Assembly (NCBI GenBank): GCA_020523885.1
Contig: JAJAPY010000023.1
Location: forward strand, 1 to 53,411
DNA from: Candidatus Liberimonas magnetica
Lineage (GTDB): Bacteria; Elusimicrobiota; Endomicrobiia; Endomicrobiales; JAFGIL01
Reading direction: 5' to 3'
Length of the DNA stretch: 53,411 nt
The notes under the pieces are model-generated. The model was not told where the DNA came from. It saw only the letters and a list, made by a program, of their open reading frames with translations, and did no database searches. Positions 21,001 to 23,255 of the stretch are shown piece by piece. Each line of letters starts with the position of its first letter. The first letter of the stretch is position 1. A program made the position numbers and the translations under genes.

Positions 21001-22268
21001 TCATCTGAGAGCTCCGTAAGCCTGCCACTGAGTGCATATCTGCCCCAAACTTGTTTAAACTTGCCGAACCTTTGTTTAAAGTATTCATAATCTTCCGCAG
21101 AAAGAGTATTCGATAAATAATCTTTAAAATATATATAAAAATCACACAGGAACGAAATATCAATCTCGCTTGTGTCTTTTGAAAAACCTATTCTTATTTC
21201 TTCAACTAACCGTTTCTCTTCTTCTATAAGTTTGATGGGATTTAAGGTCTGTCTTTTTTCTGCGTAATCAAGGAATTTGTAAAGGTCCGAGAACTGGTTT
21301 TTCGAGCTCCGGCCCGAGAATCCTGAACTTTTTGCTATCTTGCCAAGGTATAAATAAAGTTCGTCGGTTTTTGAAAAATTGTCAGTTTTTTGAATAATTG
21401 CGGCATAGGTGGAATAAGGAAGCTTAGATTTAATCAGTTGTATGAAATTCTGCATTTGGCTGGAGATTCTTTTGTACTTTAGTTCTTTGGCACATCTGCT
21501 TAATTCAAGGTATGCATTGATGTTAGGATAATTGTTTAAACTAAGGCTAAAAATATTGTTATAACTATTTGGATTTTCAGTGATTTTTTTAATATAGCCG
21601 CTCAATTTTTTATAATATTCATCAGTTGCTATGGCCCTTGCCTTATGTTTTTCTATTAATTTATTAAAGCTATTGTTATTTGAGCTGAAGTATTTAGCTT
21701 TCATAAACATAAGATCAAGGTCAAATTCTTTAATCTTGTCTTCATAGTATGCTTTTTTATTAAGGATTTTTCCCAGTCTTATTATATTTGATTTATGAAC
21801 AGCTTCGTCTTCTATGCCTTTTAATAAATTGGGCCTGTCCGAAAGGACTGAATAGTATTCACTGCCTGTCAGCCGCCCCTGGTTGACCAGCTTTTCTATG
21901 ATCTCTTTCTTGAGGTCTTTATCTTTTACATTGCAAATCCAGGAGGTGTTAATATCGCCATAACCGCCTTCCACATAGACGTTTTCTAATCCATATTTAG
22001 TATCTAACGCAGATAATATTTTTGAAATATTCCTCTGAACTTCTGAATGGCAATGCAGATCCTGAATGTTTACGATTATTTGCTTGCTGTCAAAGAATTT
22101 GCTGTCAGTAACCCTTCCGGAGGTTTGAGGGATAATAAAATCTTCCAGCACCGGCAAAGGTTGCTTGGATATAACCTTTACATCTAAAACTGCATGGAGG
22201 GCGTCGTTGAATACGAACGATACCAGGAAGCTTGTTAGAATAATTATTGAAACTAGTTTTTTCATCAT
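1..22268 (-). CDS. Giant multidomain exported protein, C-terminus beyond window
   Basis: One frame stays open from the ATG at 22268 to the window edge, at least 7,422 codons, with no stop. A second in-frame ATG follows at 22265; a weak GAAG Shine-Dalgarno lies 6 bases before the first. Residues 1-26 form a signal peptide (two Lys, a long hydrophobic run, cleavage likely after ALHA), so the chain should enter the secretory pathway. Modules in order, listed separately below: His-rich N-terminal domain, two phosphofructokinase-like units, a duplicated unknown module, PD-(D/E)XK-like segment, HAD-like, B12/radical SAM, HEAT arrays, caspase-like, HExxH peptidase, protein kinase, class-V aminotransferase-like. 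Hydrophobic segments recur near residues 4480-4530, 5590-5640, 5750-5800 and 6570-6625. Giant proteins are known from Omnitrophota. The overall function is unknown, and several modules have lost part of their signature residues, so they may be structural rather than catalytic. Confidence 0.9.
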   Translation of the reverse strand, partial: MMKKLVSIIILTSFLVSFVFNDALHAVLDVKVISKQPLPVLEDFIIPQTSGRVTDSKFFDSKQIIVNIQDLHCHSEVQRNISKILSALDTKYGLENVYVEGGYGDINTSWICNVKDKDLKKEIIEKLVNQGRLTGSEYYSVLSDRPNLLKGIEDEAVHKSNIIRLGKILNKKAYYEDKIKEFDLDLMFMKAKYFSSNNNSFNKLIEKHKARAIATDEYYKKLSGYIKKITENPNSYNNIFSLSLNNYPNINAYLELSRCAKELKYKRISSQMQNFIQLIKSKLPYSTYAAIIQKTDNFSKTDELYLYLGKIAKSSGFSGRSSKNQFSDLYKFLDYAEKRQTLNPIKLIEEEKRLVEEIRIGFSKDTSEIDISFLCDFYIYFKDYLSNTLSAEDYEYFKQRFGKFKQVWGRYALSGRLTELSDDFKLLDEFYKTNCERNDCFLKNIKELEPQNQNFEEVNITTSTKPSAGTKISETLKNSKIIVIVTGGFHTEGLKKIFQEKKMSYIAITPNVTQDTRISSLEYAELAKKQAQNLSVQSTGFGSLTNSSKPGPGNSTLALVLGSMGAKIIEVSKDKENKIEKVVVEINEERIELKPGENKEFNISDALSEIEKRVTIIEDAEYAAAEFRKIIEAFDSFTNPLAATELIFGLIKVFAEYGSKKDLFGSDGIIFAIASNKKVLEALEKNQHITAEVLGGFPEILQQLAANKAIDEENLLKKAKTPLLVAIVKAINSSEISQKLLNLVKPDTNAIEGTAEKIRKIDAKIAAMVPKVNTELGLIESGQKSFYAQGMTAKTHVRITVNEVSGENGNYAFLSARTNPSNLDRLSEGERHSIEAIKNGVIILVPEKPAPLKEVLIEGLRRFRDNGYVNIQVAGGYRFSDFEEPGTLFGHLAEIDDEIKGMLDNPDMSRLIKLAFAKAVKLAEYDGDLAAVLATLPKSKIEALADARSNKNDIQFSDETELTQLYSDEELAQGGVFWERDRTIPLKKGSFSNGFAWLIAFLMPGLAKKYLANQASRIELETANEELPADIVIKQLRLPFISDNAVRARLAGIKIEKGGRVLSYKELPEEPGKFLRSDLFDARPKTEVSEEELNGALAQGETLLRNGEHDAAIEKFEFVLAGTARLLEKKDMPEETVKRLEELQDKILGQTIAMGLSGGDCAGLNAALASVTKTCAVKGVLVAFVENGFSGLASDKRAFIRKIHFVRLSDTDKLPYWASFVGGSSRTNVVDKKKPENTDKIVANSSRFYGHIMIGGDDHSKQAGILGGLLKDKGIPVIAIPKSVDMDFGTQMLGPNTMIEDARKRFYEQAASAAEAGIIFIEEKMGRNSGHLALHTAYVEPSGLETLSQKEKDEIRKAEKGVMILIPEKPAFFRDVLIAALTKFRDTGFLAVEMSEGFIFKDCNENNQKARATLFYSLLDLEPSLKAKFAKPVKVDNHGNPQLSGIHLYLKEAVIHAEELAGNDAELKELLNTFSPEMKDKLKMTKGVDYGFTGRGLSPNENDRLLGEKFGEEAAKLALNKETQFETSVIVTMGRKADPKIGEVIKKPVDEVAVKLFVTKEYSNEELEKAGVFIKDTLEIRRRYIEAVAGQVLDLMPAVRASQVTAVALARGVLEEAVSIMEKAGLKEPVTYKVEDIGKLDSKLADDIAYYNALCPAGKTKLESITVVESNAGYIASESGLGFTSMENLAFDNKTANIKTSNNRDNTKTLANRIRHEFNDNLAINVAGSIQNKALEYFLAKTHKARDNLSDAWLQCMTDIVQKAHSYKAIAKTPEEQKAVDQLIDFAKTDARQIKKSYKSLAQILTELIISFLKNNKIAIPADISAGLSGKIRNYFNNLTLSNESINAKNMGISVAAVIAKVAGNLTKEQEAVIAKKISELVIQNNIKENVPNLLREILPEYGVDVQYIINAANKEVERVEESYIQTLVSEETFRLIQKYSKLDGGSSVAGKIYKNAYLSVGLCGEIWVADVLRRQYLTEVSAVGVQVEDLCEIDVLTENAIVEVKNYGKNVYLRDYSELLSNIGYADGLKYKKVRKALELMTSDVSVNEQNSRSYKLLHVWGKERLLRIKENEEPLPMVLAITLEAFTWKKDGRATIQNMLDRLNAVKNNPAQFFKVCEDIYSISPEIYYWITAAIPELKQTMLQWLVETGHTGPPRILTELASLHGTEFSDDVMLFPCYEPTNPKVHPLIFNGRKIDAAVMLSAVSTEIKQLALARTVPSVRPATEEEADENGQVHANGVELKDLTLNSELTNGINWLGINKEILEMIVGNIFWSYGFYYGISEQITAVEIAREILEKAESIMKENGFKQPVVDDIQEFNSKFAEDVAYYNTLCPAGKIKLESLEVLEAKAEYIASEDGLGFSSMDKLYFDNKTLKIKTADNKDRQNTIAHRVRHEFSENLAINVAGSIQNRALEHFLTKIHRARDNLGNTWHLCQIDIAEQPDEYRALVSPDSAPEELKAVERLIAFAKKDSAQIKEAYESLPAILNRLIHSYLTDKRILSFLHDDLNLIHNTIKNYISSKAELKSKKAVTNELIDEIFRLLPEVKNDNFSACLAEIYDTLASDYRFRSLGLRKGINAGRRVKALITILKSNPNALVEKIKQLSQSNTVSSSILEGLSKLQVYALDGIFHEIFQKDNLSSQEIIEILHTKMSGHPLLESLEDFIRSNQVTFTRIVPTQGIFHAKTFSIPVKLATVIKKWDVDALEKESVALEETDMVVINLGGMLLTPKTASYVGSKEWFKRLSRIKSHEMALRERMFLTGRLLRHDFYELADEKAILLLREIKKRNPDIKIYVATSNQEELRTDIETILSNLGLKVGSQIDGIIYAGNSGGFSRGVANFIGQEEAKAHRPLKIFYVDDSGENIARLMSQQKFTNFLTRSFFWIGKTYPAVVKDYAPYLANTKELIAKKQYGSAAENVINALEIIALDAEEGKPLGSDELDSAANQIYPFFSDLLMALSQALEDGNYSQASELALSIFDIIDSSSNVFKDKFFIFGNNLVRALEYSFKDNGNINILKILFNIMDHANTLIEHKYGILDKNKQREVIMKQIQLLHLIVEKIDQLRLSSRYLGYAVIPDGKGSWDIHKIGFAGKWIVDTRQIRPDDIDTGFKLRVLASFAESLKAETPHIDENGVPERSEKYRIVRIVKDFSKIKKDKVVYWSNLVCAVKEDDELSGGLVYYVTEEFATMGPEDQKKALQGVVLPVDKAYFDKETPVVETDKASVCFLTLNPTSAYGQMLLSQGLEEAGIKTETFRAVSQNTFSAHSGGKERIKKETGYSEDEILEKMAPYNVVGVSLTDSDFSIAADWIHQIRSKYPNKIIAVGGPAANKVPDSLLVNLDKQIGPWGVNIVFRGSDIDRFVYLISRLGKSATQRNICEKAAALSFLEQGVIVKGDYDHVMLVNGIDRVQSRYVALPRIDTWAECSYTMASYGCPKKCAFCNQPQGRKFLPVNMNDFVFHHIQRRKFLMAERERLIKSGDLSRDEDLFELRHRNGRLQMDVSLYDDNFLIGRTPNFTMLFLKLLKAINKMSDDEINNLTLDDIKSIGEAALKEKMEEGKIEYPSRPSVFHVAIKQTSIDSFLKGDVQVGKVREIDWKLIQAMLEAGVTEIANFGLDGLSDTVLWQNRKGYFWAEVNKVFGKLREMNIAFGYNIIFTNPRITKFQVVESLLNFAALIQKGYHSTNQNLHTWAEYGTQITNSVIMKDAPDWQWNESSFYNMGGHIRAGPWLIPKASEYAFFEPFPIYGENENFTVKYLLGEDYLTQDTSHKILAQFPQELSELQKSLTEDDPLYYTKMEIIRNITGITGAAFKTKEAIAKLVDTRTPLQKYISDNRERTFKSVLEQLVKEKRMEHLLDVFKNRYPESEITKRFVDLYQELSDQGEIDFENIQYKKYGLEVYYILLVCYYVVMFGEFFERILKMRLRDRDMAFPENKYNIHFNDKYSADTIIKILKTGTGYLKTLTCSNPYLEDSYPGENTTLVVISNKALNPIAKDGRLNIDWQGHWFSSVHVDEMLKNTDIAQIFLSEKIYKEVCAKTNDPDVLSRITVLNPSQNVVEQLEKCGYPVAAKEEFGDMVLFHILDLIMGKPVEKEENVHNNQTILEKIVNAIGILNMGIIPKLFMGFDPQELAAILNSSNPWLASMFLDDMFNYLINLDTEIDINFALEIYNSLNDKLKDEVVKALGISVKYSKSKTEKEEIEKFLIKIPGYEEKLRVKETLRNSILAAKDNSDELFTLLDGVKGSILDESDIEFLKGIILNSHDKKIVDWLLFVILNILKGSEYDRIELLKSLLASENLLVQTSALIQCKSRNIEPVLPMLKHPNPLIRIEALRTIENMEVHLIPYKKCIPILSEIALSDIDKSVRMEAAYVVKIMEEYVERDNERKFTYSYTATMPDTYGLVAGIANIFRKDKDKLKGQWWKDGEEAGSLKHKTLKYIAERIVAPSPFAFWENIPLAINPSWFANLHEQYTLEEKETIAMAGKEGVKSALRTTFWVAFISILSTSLLQINPLWNIPVILLAYYLAVCNFHDFYNASPQGQALPMTLADSDISDIGEILKLLKGNKPYSKVRLCRRLVKNKFTPKELVDQLLILLNDPNKDVRKQAVLALGYSDDYRVVNALMKASENRYWEVNLPCITSISRLTPLAVKSQSRDANRALLDFYSGLLKNKSYEIREQAIKGLSAFIDNIDLTFLSPELASAFTKDLLNCFMEISLIALKKSWAMDLLSMIGRIGDRSIIEQLISFTLVNNLNEDVIRSAAVTACKIDRQQAVDLYLSYLRIDNKQVKKWSVLALNAIEKEFGSGASKEHILSEYLKGDYDHSLDADIVLILKNSPNKLSTSEYLIKILKNNSDPKVRESAIEALGGICNVETLRPLIETAAGDFNIQVRKKAIGAVLAVLGDKSNDNELLKKELERCSKEMIRVVFSKIAKEDDLSFILLDTDEKVKVIEVLVSLIENEDFNTSVFFALKEILKKVDKKNMAKYTQPIKDKIESSPQIKEGEFNRILVLGYPGDKDSVSYLIQLLDDPIKAQSAVKALALTGRDFGPKPRILKPVFSRLLKMINDPDDITQVNASLVVTNLAVSGIVKVEEKELLQICRHCLSLIPKMDATLNLKYLSSFIGRVVEILSEEEVEILIDTVSRRLADPSIDKDESWYLGEILRTISGTIKYPSKNEAVNSLQLFGKYYEKDVDDTKVAYVFYKALPVLKKTLGKDRIDVLPKPLEQLIKQLESLKRNISLVDDAEDLIVFLNKKFNDTVKNEFSKNNVPFNARQAVLDPVVRYGLALSAARMLRRFDVPITDDSIALASQIISRNVISNWNMEVANNKTYVLGFFNDEDKNRFNGNELDTLLMNAGVRPIDKKYSHEAEPAKVLQELGGFLKENPKENKFIWFYCHGSEDNKLYLSNVPATAISVEAFVDTLENAYKSGVDLSKVNIVLACCFSHNFAVQAYNKLKKRGIDVLPTIVTLANKDVVGYSKTKLFFFWDGTQFGYALKKHVKHKIIKGSVTIGNIILSGKYTERGDSSIFLAENVEEIKKKFDDLKLPPRTEKKETGGLQPEADVVETTTGNDDGKHIPQTELNAEVPIVEASMKLGRMAVTSAVSVLFGSIIILSIYAAALYLKMPVDINYLLLLLLPGTMGFGHVAFLEWLTNAKSVRAGPVPDSFEVSGIKFIPMPQKQVSQAFTQDRVFFQAQKQKTIQVNPGVYSFLTALNSNLVTKPFLYIYLYAAGTLGHEVYHLTHPAAGEARTYTIAQLLPAFLGTCIAASLFLLGIVSGPAAILISLFSVPVLIAITGYLIVADAKFNPVSRWYIGIGKFEIEHYKKLIAENSANTNEDRVNELLNLNISPEELDSLFLRPFSLIFKDDPDYAFVFDELDIKAVIGGEKPLAFFEGAFPEMQDWLGKKSNIELMKKAGINIAYMSHYIDESGLRYYFYYNYKAIRRIINENLDLISENIRKDLGLNTESVITDEQIDKLVSSYCSPDRFGKNWHIWLGTALGYGRKNAETFSRSPNNSKENIQVDELIKKLKISNDEGFLALGLFGTSLKDIDESLRVSIEAVLKLKKGVNTYDEVKNKLREKESVNKPGLQVNPVGGILGERPESVINNEVDQATLDVTSPGMTPHVERTLKLGIAVKERIQSERERKAKKLIENKPDIMKAIEPFGEITAHYGYLPWAELYNSAGENADGLFKYGLPVVYNLIKDKESLVRVGNNLVALGRNIRYLPEVKELIMSEEDLLSVGLNIREIFIKKIKQDKLLSLYFTDEIINTGRAIKVIEQGGLSNILLDTSEPGVFYKVDKPESMPSYNNAILREAVNLIELSDLGKKGMLPELLKIGVNRNGEVWLKLKGIENGQDINSKSWESLPFTQKIDILIKAARIFLEIHLIGRLHNDIKPGNILFNKKGEVMVIDLGSSTLIGRRPPSITRGFSPVFDLPFFMCDSDVYSFGKTIKKAISDNDIQDNNLGRIIENMSRENRQYRRPGDMKGVISILKGIKKDLDKRKTGTKAGMAAEAAILPENLDKVNRWANKEKTAFDIAIRLALIEFWFSFTNSKGFIAAHTNENGIEGAKLVVKAQKVGTYTGLSVGIIAGLIGFILSGFNANLITFVAGLSAIIIIALLGRAAGNIRTHIVVDYNYIKSSGLIKAVREFGAATIDENGEVSTKDVRLQDLTPSTDSQSAEQLLTARHAAEIDVLRKILSETGMPDETIKSSAVSLSLEILATQVEAVYYTTLPKKDKDEFKKAHPERAEFLESIRQQYEKELENMYQKEVNRLEGRETEISRSYSQSIDKILAGIDTSGLNKDIVQKAKQIAAYSLKLSVPLEYLHTTGVDSRSVIDQDTGLNEYGNSPIPNDVKQVSNSTSSNPTERQFNDIENKRQKFVAKAVALGLEGKSDKEIENAVNSEFVKLLDSIRGEILSLLGLDNNKIKVLTASSATDVEFLVLLCAFAVFGPDAKIYNEVSIPAQVGSGTLLAALAKHFDAKGITPFRKGVKQGELLEGFKEGQIEPIVIDFGEEAVDKQVKENINKNLIENKESKVIIHLVASTKSGANAVSLQTAKDLMNKYNKPGKPRVLVAVDCAQMRGEASSPEMIRKYLDNGFIVFISGSKFFGAFPFCGAVLLPEGVSEELAKIESKNIPKGLRDYFSSFDFPACFSNISQAMPIIMNAGLAMRWLSGLFHWSRYAKIPKALQTKIAQQLVNAVKTEAENIAPNTISLANLPISSIEDGQNTIVSLMVKNASGVISLKGLKTIRSLCQKDINDKIPLLDEENKTIASAKILTANPYEVRPGEAAIRIAFGAEHIAAIYENTDFQNALNALLKKHNVTNINKLPSGANIKLDAIIQNACAQTVADTRILLKKIGLISGNIELDVQTAKQTLAAAAEPKAAILPKNLGKVNRWANEGKGALGIALRIGFIEFIDSF
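150..1530 (-). other. Giant protein: class-V aminotransferase-like PLP domain
   Basis: Residues about 6913-7373. VLVAVDCAQMRGEA gives the pyridine-nitrogen-binding Asp7078, and ISGSKFFGAFPFCG gives the Schiff-base candidate Lys7108, followed by a Gly-rich turn. This is the fold-type I arrangement of class-V aminotransferases, cysteine desulfurases and lyases. A stretch starting AAILP then follows and repeats a linker seen at about 2600-2740, after which the frame leaves the window. Confidence 0.65.
2890..3560 (-). other. Giant protein: protein kinase-like domain
   Basis: Residues about 6237-6460. The catalytic loop is HNDIKPGN (His6391, Asp6393, Lys6395, Asn6398), the metal-binding motif is DLG at Asp6412 instead of DFG, and DVYSFG in the helix-F region is typical of Hanks-type kinases. 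A lysine in VFYKVDKPE could be the ATP-binding Lys. The key residues are present, so kinase activity is plausible. The location after a signal peptide argues for either an unusual topology or a non-ATP role. Confidence 0.7.
4790..5510 (-). other. Giant protein: membrane HExxH metallopeptidase-like domain
   Basis: Residues about 5587-5827. A pair of membrane segments (about 5589-5643) precedes GTLGHEVYHLTHP, with the zinc motif His5734-Glu-Val-Tyr-His5738; Glu near 5748 in GEARTY could be the third ligand. Another pair of membrane segments follows (about 5750-5797). The layout resembles M48-type membrane peptidases. Confidence 0.6.
5690..6310 (-). other. Giant protein: caspase-like (clan CD) domain
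   Basis: Residues about 5320-5525. FIWFYCHGSEDN supplies a His-Gly dyad with His5395, and IVLACCFSHN supplies Cys5440/Cys5441, where Cys5441-Phe-Ser matches the C(Y/F)SG motif at the end of a hydrophobic strand. His to Cys spacing of about 46 residues fits caspase/CHAT/gingipain-like peptidases. Both catalytic residues look intact, so it could be an active cysteine protease, possibly acting on this chain. Confidence 0.6.
6650..9480 (-). other. Giant protein: HEAT-repeat arrays with an internal membrane pair
   Basis: Residues about 4263-5206. Repeating helix pairs with the pattern xxDxxxxVRxxAxxAL, for example DPNKDVRKQAVLALG and NPLIRIEALRTIE, indicate HEAT/PBS-lyase-type repeats that build a curved scaffold for protein binding. 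Two hydrophobic segments near residues 4480-4530 split the array into a short first block (9130-9480) and a long second block (6650-8620). Confidence 0.75.
11240..12630 (-). other. Giant protein: B12-binding-like plus radical SAM domains
   Basis: Residues about 3213-3370 form a Rossmann-like B12-binding-type unit: VCFLTLNPTSAYG, VVGVSLTDSDF, KIIAVGGPAAN. It is followed by a radical SAM barrel at about 3410-3675. The 4Fe-4S motif is visible as YGCPKKCAFC, with Cys3435, Cys3439 and Cys3442 in the canonical CxxxCxxC spacing, and DVSLYDDNFL and ITEIANFGLDGLSD-like strands follow. This is the layout of B12-dependent radical SAM enzymes (methyltransferases and cyclases). The Rossmann unit lacks an obvious DxHxxG cobalamin-ligating motif. 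Confidence 0.75.
13674..14171 (-). other. Giant protein: HAD-like domain
   Basis: Residues about 2700-2865. IKIYVATSN resembles HAD motif II (hydrophobic strand ending in Ser/Thr) and IFYVDDSGENI resembles motif IV (DD). The expected nucleophile motif DxDxT is replaced by VVINLGGMLLT, which lacks the nucleophilic Asp. If this is a HAD fold it is probably not a standard phosphatase. Confidence 0.5.
14745..15414 (-). other. Giant protein: duplicated unknown module, copy 2
   Basis: Near residues 2286-2508, about 2.05 kb further along the gene than copy 1. It repeats the landmarks AEDVAYYNTLCPAGK, GLGFSSM, RHEFSENLAINVAGS and LIAFAK. The segment between the copies (with the PD-(D/E)XK-like motif) is not duplicated in the visible sequence, so the duplicated unit is the module plus, at most, short flanks. 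Function unknown. Confidence 0.75.
16220..16330 (-). other. Giant protein: PD-(D/E)XK-like segment
   Basis: Residues about 1980-2017 contain EIDVLTENAIVEVKNYG: Asp1995, then Glu2004-Val-Lys2006 on the next predicted strand. This Asp-x8-Glu-x-Lys arrangement is the metal-binding signature of the PD-(D/E)XK nuclease fold. It is a short motif and can occur by chance, and no further nuclease feature is obvious nearby. Confidence 0.4.
16800..17466 (-). other. Giant protein: duplicated unknown module, copy 1
   Basis: About 222 residues near 1601-1823. Shared landmarks with copy 2 are ADDIAYYNALCPAGK, a GLGF(T/S)SM block, RHEFNDNLAINVAGS and a C-terminal LIDFAK helix. More than half of the residues appear identical by eye, and base-level similarity persists, so the duplication is fairly recent or under strong constraint. 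I do not recognise the family; it is predicted mostly helical. Confidence 0.75.
17709..18836 (-). other. Giant protein: second phosphofructokinase-like domain
   Basis: Residues about 1145-1520. Order of motifs: LSGGDCAGLN near 1155-1164, IGGDD with the two Asp at 1257-1258, PKSVDMD at 1281-1287, and MGRNSGHLA near 1325. These correspond to the phosphofructokinase family's glycine-rich loop, GGD(G/D) phosphate-donor motif, PKTxDxD active-site motif and MGRxxG motif. Asp-Asp after Gly-Gly is typical of pyrophosphate-dependent enzymes, whereas ATP enzymes have Gly-Ser. The usual Asn of PKTIDND is Met here. Activity is possible but unproven, and an exported phosphofructokinase would be unexpected. 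Confidence 0.7.
19600..19946 (-). other. Giant protein: first phosphofructokinase-like unit, degenerate
   Basis: Residues about 775-890. This segment aligns by eye with the C-terminal half of the second phosphofructokinase-like unit: both have a block ending in GVIILVPEKPA or GVMILIPEKPA, then a short helix and RFRD(N/T)G. The first unit lacks the GGDD and PK(S/T)xDxD nucleotide/substrate motifs in recognisable form, so it looks like a decayed duplicate. Catalysis is not expected from this copy. Confidence 0.6.
20769..22121 (-). other. Giant protein: N-terminal His-rich domain
   Basis: About residues 50-500. It carries DLHCH near residue 73 and GGFH near residue 488, separated by a long helical stretch rich in Lys, Glu, Tyr and Leu. 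The spacing and the glycine-glycine-phenylalanine-histidine motif recall ChaN/TraB-type folds (haem-binding or protease-like proteins with two distant His motifs). I cannot establish homology by eye, and the domain may instead be specific to this lineage. Confidence 0.4.
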
Positions 22269-22293
22269 GTTTAACTTCTTTTTTCTAGTAATG

Positions 22294-22839
22294 CTATCTT
22301 ACGTACAAATAAAAAAACCCAATCCCGCAAAGGCGGAACTGGGCTGTACTGAACAACTTGACAGTTATCTCCCAAGGCAGATTACTCTTGCTTAATAAAA
22401 CAAGGTACATCAATAAAAAGACATAGAACAATCCCGGCGGCCAATCGCGGGGCGGGCCGGCATTTAGGATCTTAATATCAGAAATCATCGTTTGTAGATT
22501 ATTCATCTGCGATCTTTCGTTTTTGTCTATCTTAAGATTTAAACTCACTCCTTCCTTTTGGTTGGAAAAGGAAAAAGAACTGTTTCTTTGAGAATCTTTA
22601 TTTTTGTTTTGATTTTTTTTCGGTTGCTTATACTCAGGAGAAAAAGGAATGTCTTTTATTGAGTCAGCTATTATTTTTAAAGGCTGCCTGGTGCATGATT
22701 CTATCTGAAAAATAGATGATTGAATTACAGGTAATGACGCAGTGACAGTAGTTTCAAAATCGGATATTCGAATAATACTATTAAATACTAAAATCAAAAT
22801 AATTATAAAGACAAATATTTTATATTTATATATATTCAC
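22294..22839 (-). CDS. Small membrane-anchored protein upstream of the giant gene
   Basis: Frame of 181 codons from a GTG at 22839 (an ATG-started extension to 22965 is also open). I prefer the GTG because a good promoter (-35 TTGGAA, -10 TATAAT) sits inside the longer version. The N-terminus is one hydrophobic anchor (KIFVFIIILILVFN), then a polar, Lys/Asn/Ser-rich middle and a second hydrophobic stretch (LFYVFLLMYLVLLS). I recognise no family. The last ~16 codons overlap a strong terminator, so the 3' end is doubtful and the true product may be shorter or translated only from read-through transcripts. It is followed 25 bases later by the giant gene and may be cotranscribed with it. Confidence 0.45.
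   Translation of the reverse strand: MNIYKYKIFVFIIILILVFNSIIRISDFETTVTASLPVIQSSIFQIESCTRQPLKIIADSIKDIPFSPEYKQPKKNQNKNKDSQRNSSFSFSNQKEGVSLNLKIDKNERSQMNNLQTMISDIKILNAGPPRDWPPGLFYVFLLMYLVLLSKSNLPWEITVKLFSTAQFRLCGIGFFYLYVR
22311..22343 (-). terminator. Hairpin with T-run in front of the giant gene
   Basis: On the minus strand an 11-bp stem (CCCAGTTCCGC paired with GCGGGATTGGG, two G-T pairs) closes a CTTT loop and is followed by seven T. This is a strong intrinsic terminator. It ends 42 bases before the giant gene's ATG and lies inside the last codons of the preceding open frame, so it may act as an attenuator for the giant gene. Confidence 0.75.
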
Positions 22840-22845
22840 ATCAAT

Positions 22846-22874
22846 ATTATAACAGATAGATATGAAAATTCCAA
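22846..22874 (-). promoter_or_regulatory. Sigma-70 type promoter for the small gene/giant gene unit
   Basis: TTGGAA (22869-22874) and TATAAT (22846-22851) are separated by 17 bases on the minus strand. The predicted transcription start is near 22839, on the GTG chosen as start of the small gene, which would give a leaderless message. No other promoter is evident before the giant gene. Confidence 0.5.
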
Positions 22875-23091
22875 GAATTTTTTGCAAATAATGTGTGAAA
22901 TTTTGGGATTTCAAGGGTGTTTCCTTACTATGTCTGGCTATGGGCAGAAACTGTCCGGTATGCAATGCTAAGGCTGGAATTATATCCCCAAAGATGGAAT
23001 TCTTTGCGAAGGGGTAATGTATGAGTATTTTCTGGATATTTTGATTTGACAGAAATATATGTTAAAATAATTGCCAGTTAATTCTTTTTTA

Positions 23092-23165
23092 AGGGCTTGA
23101 TGGGGATCGAACCCACAACCTGCAGATTCGAAGTCTGCCGCTCTATCCAGTTGAGCTACAAGCCC
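23092..23165 (-). tRNA. tRNA-Arg (anticodon TCG)
   Basis: Minus-strand cloverleaf of 74 nt. The acceptor stem GGGCTTG pairs with CAAGCCC, the anticodon arm CAGACTTCGAATCTG exposes TCG, and the T-loop is GGTTCGATCC. No CCA is encoded. It stands alone between the small membrane gene and the divergent outer-membrane gene. Confidence 0.95.
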
Positions 23166-23192
23166 GCAAATTTGGTATTTGATTTTAACAAA

Positions 23193-23211
23193 CTTGACTA
23201 GGCTAGTCAAG
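23193..23211. promoter_or_regulatory. Perfect 19-bp palindrome, operator-like
   Basis: CTTGACTAG-G-CTAGTCAAG, two perfect 9-bp arms, lies 44 bases before the ATG of the outer-membrane gene and 27 bases from the tRNA-Arg gene start. There is no T-run, so it is not a terminator. The TTGACT/AGTCAA arms resemble sites bound by Rrf2-family repressors; that link is inference only. Confidence 0.45.
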
Positions 23212-23255
23212 GAGTTGAACAACATAAAGCAGTCTGTCAATATACAATTAGAGAA

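Noticed and set aside
1-22268. Giant gene as a nonribosomal peptide or polyketide synthase
   Set aside because: No adenylation, condensation, ketosynthase or carrier-protein motifs were found; the modules are of other kinds.
22980-23240. Minus-strand frame of 86 codons
   Set aside because: It runs straight through the tRNA-Arg gene.
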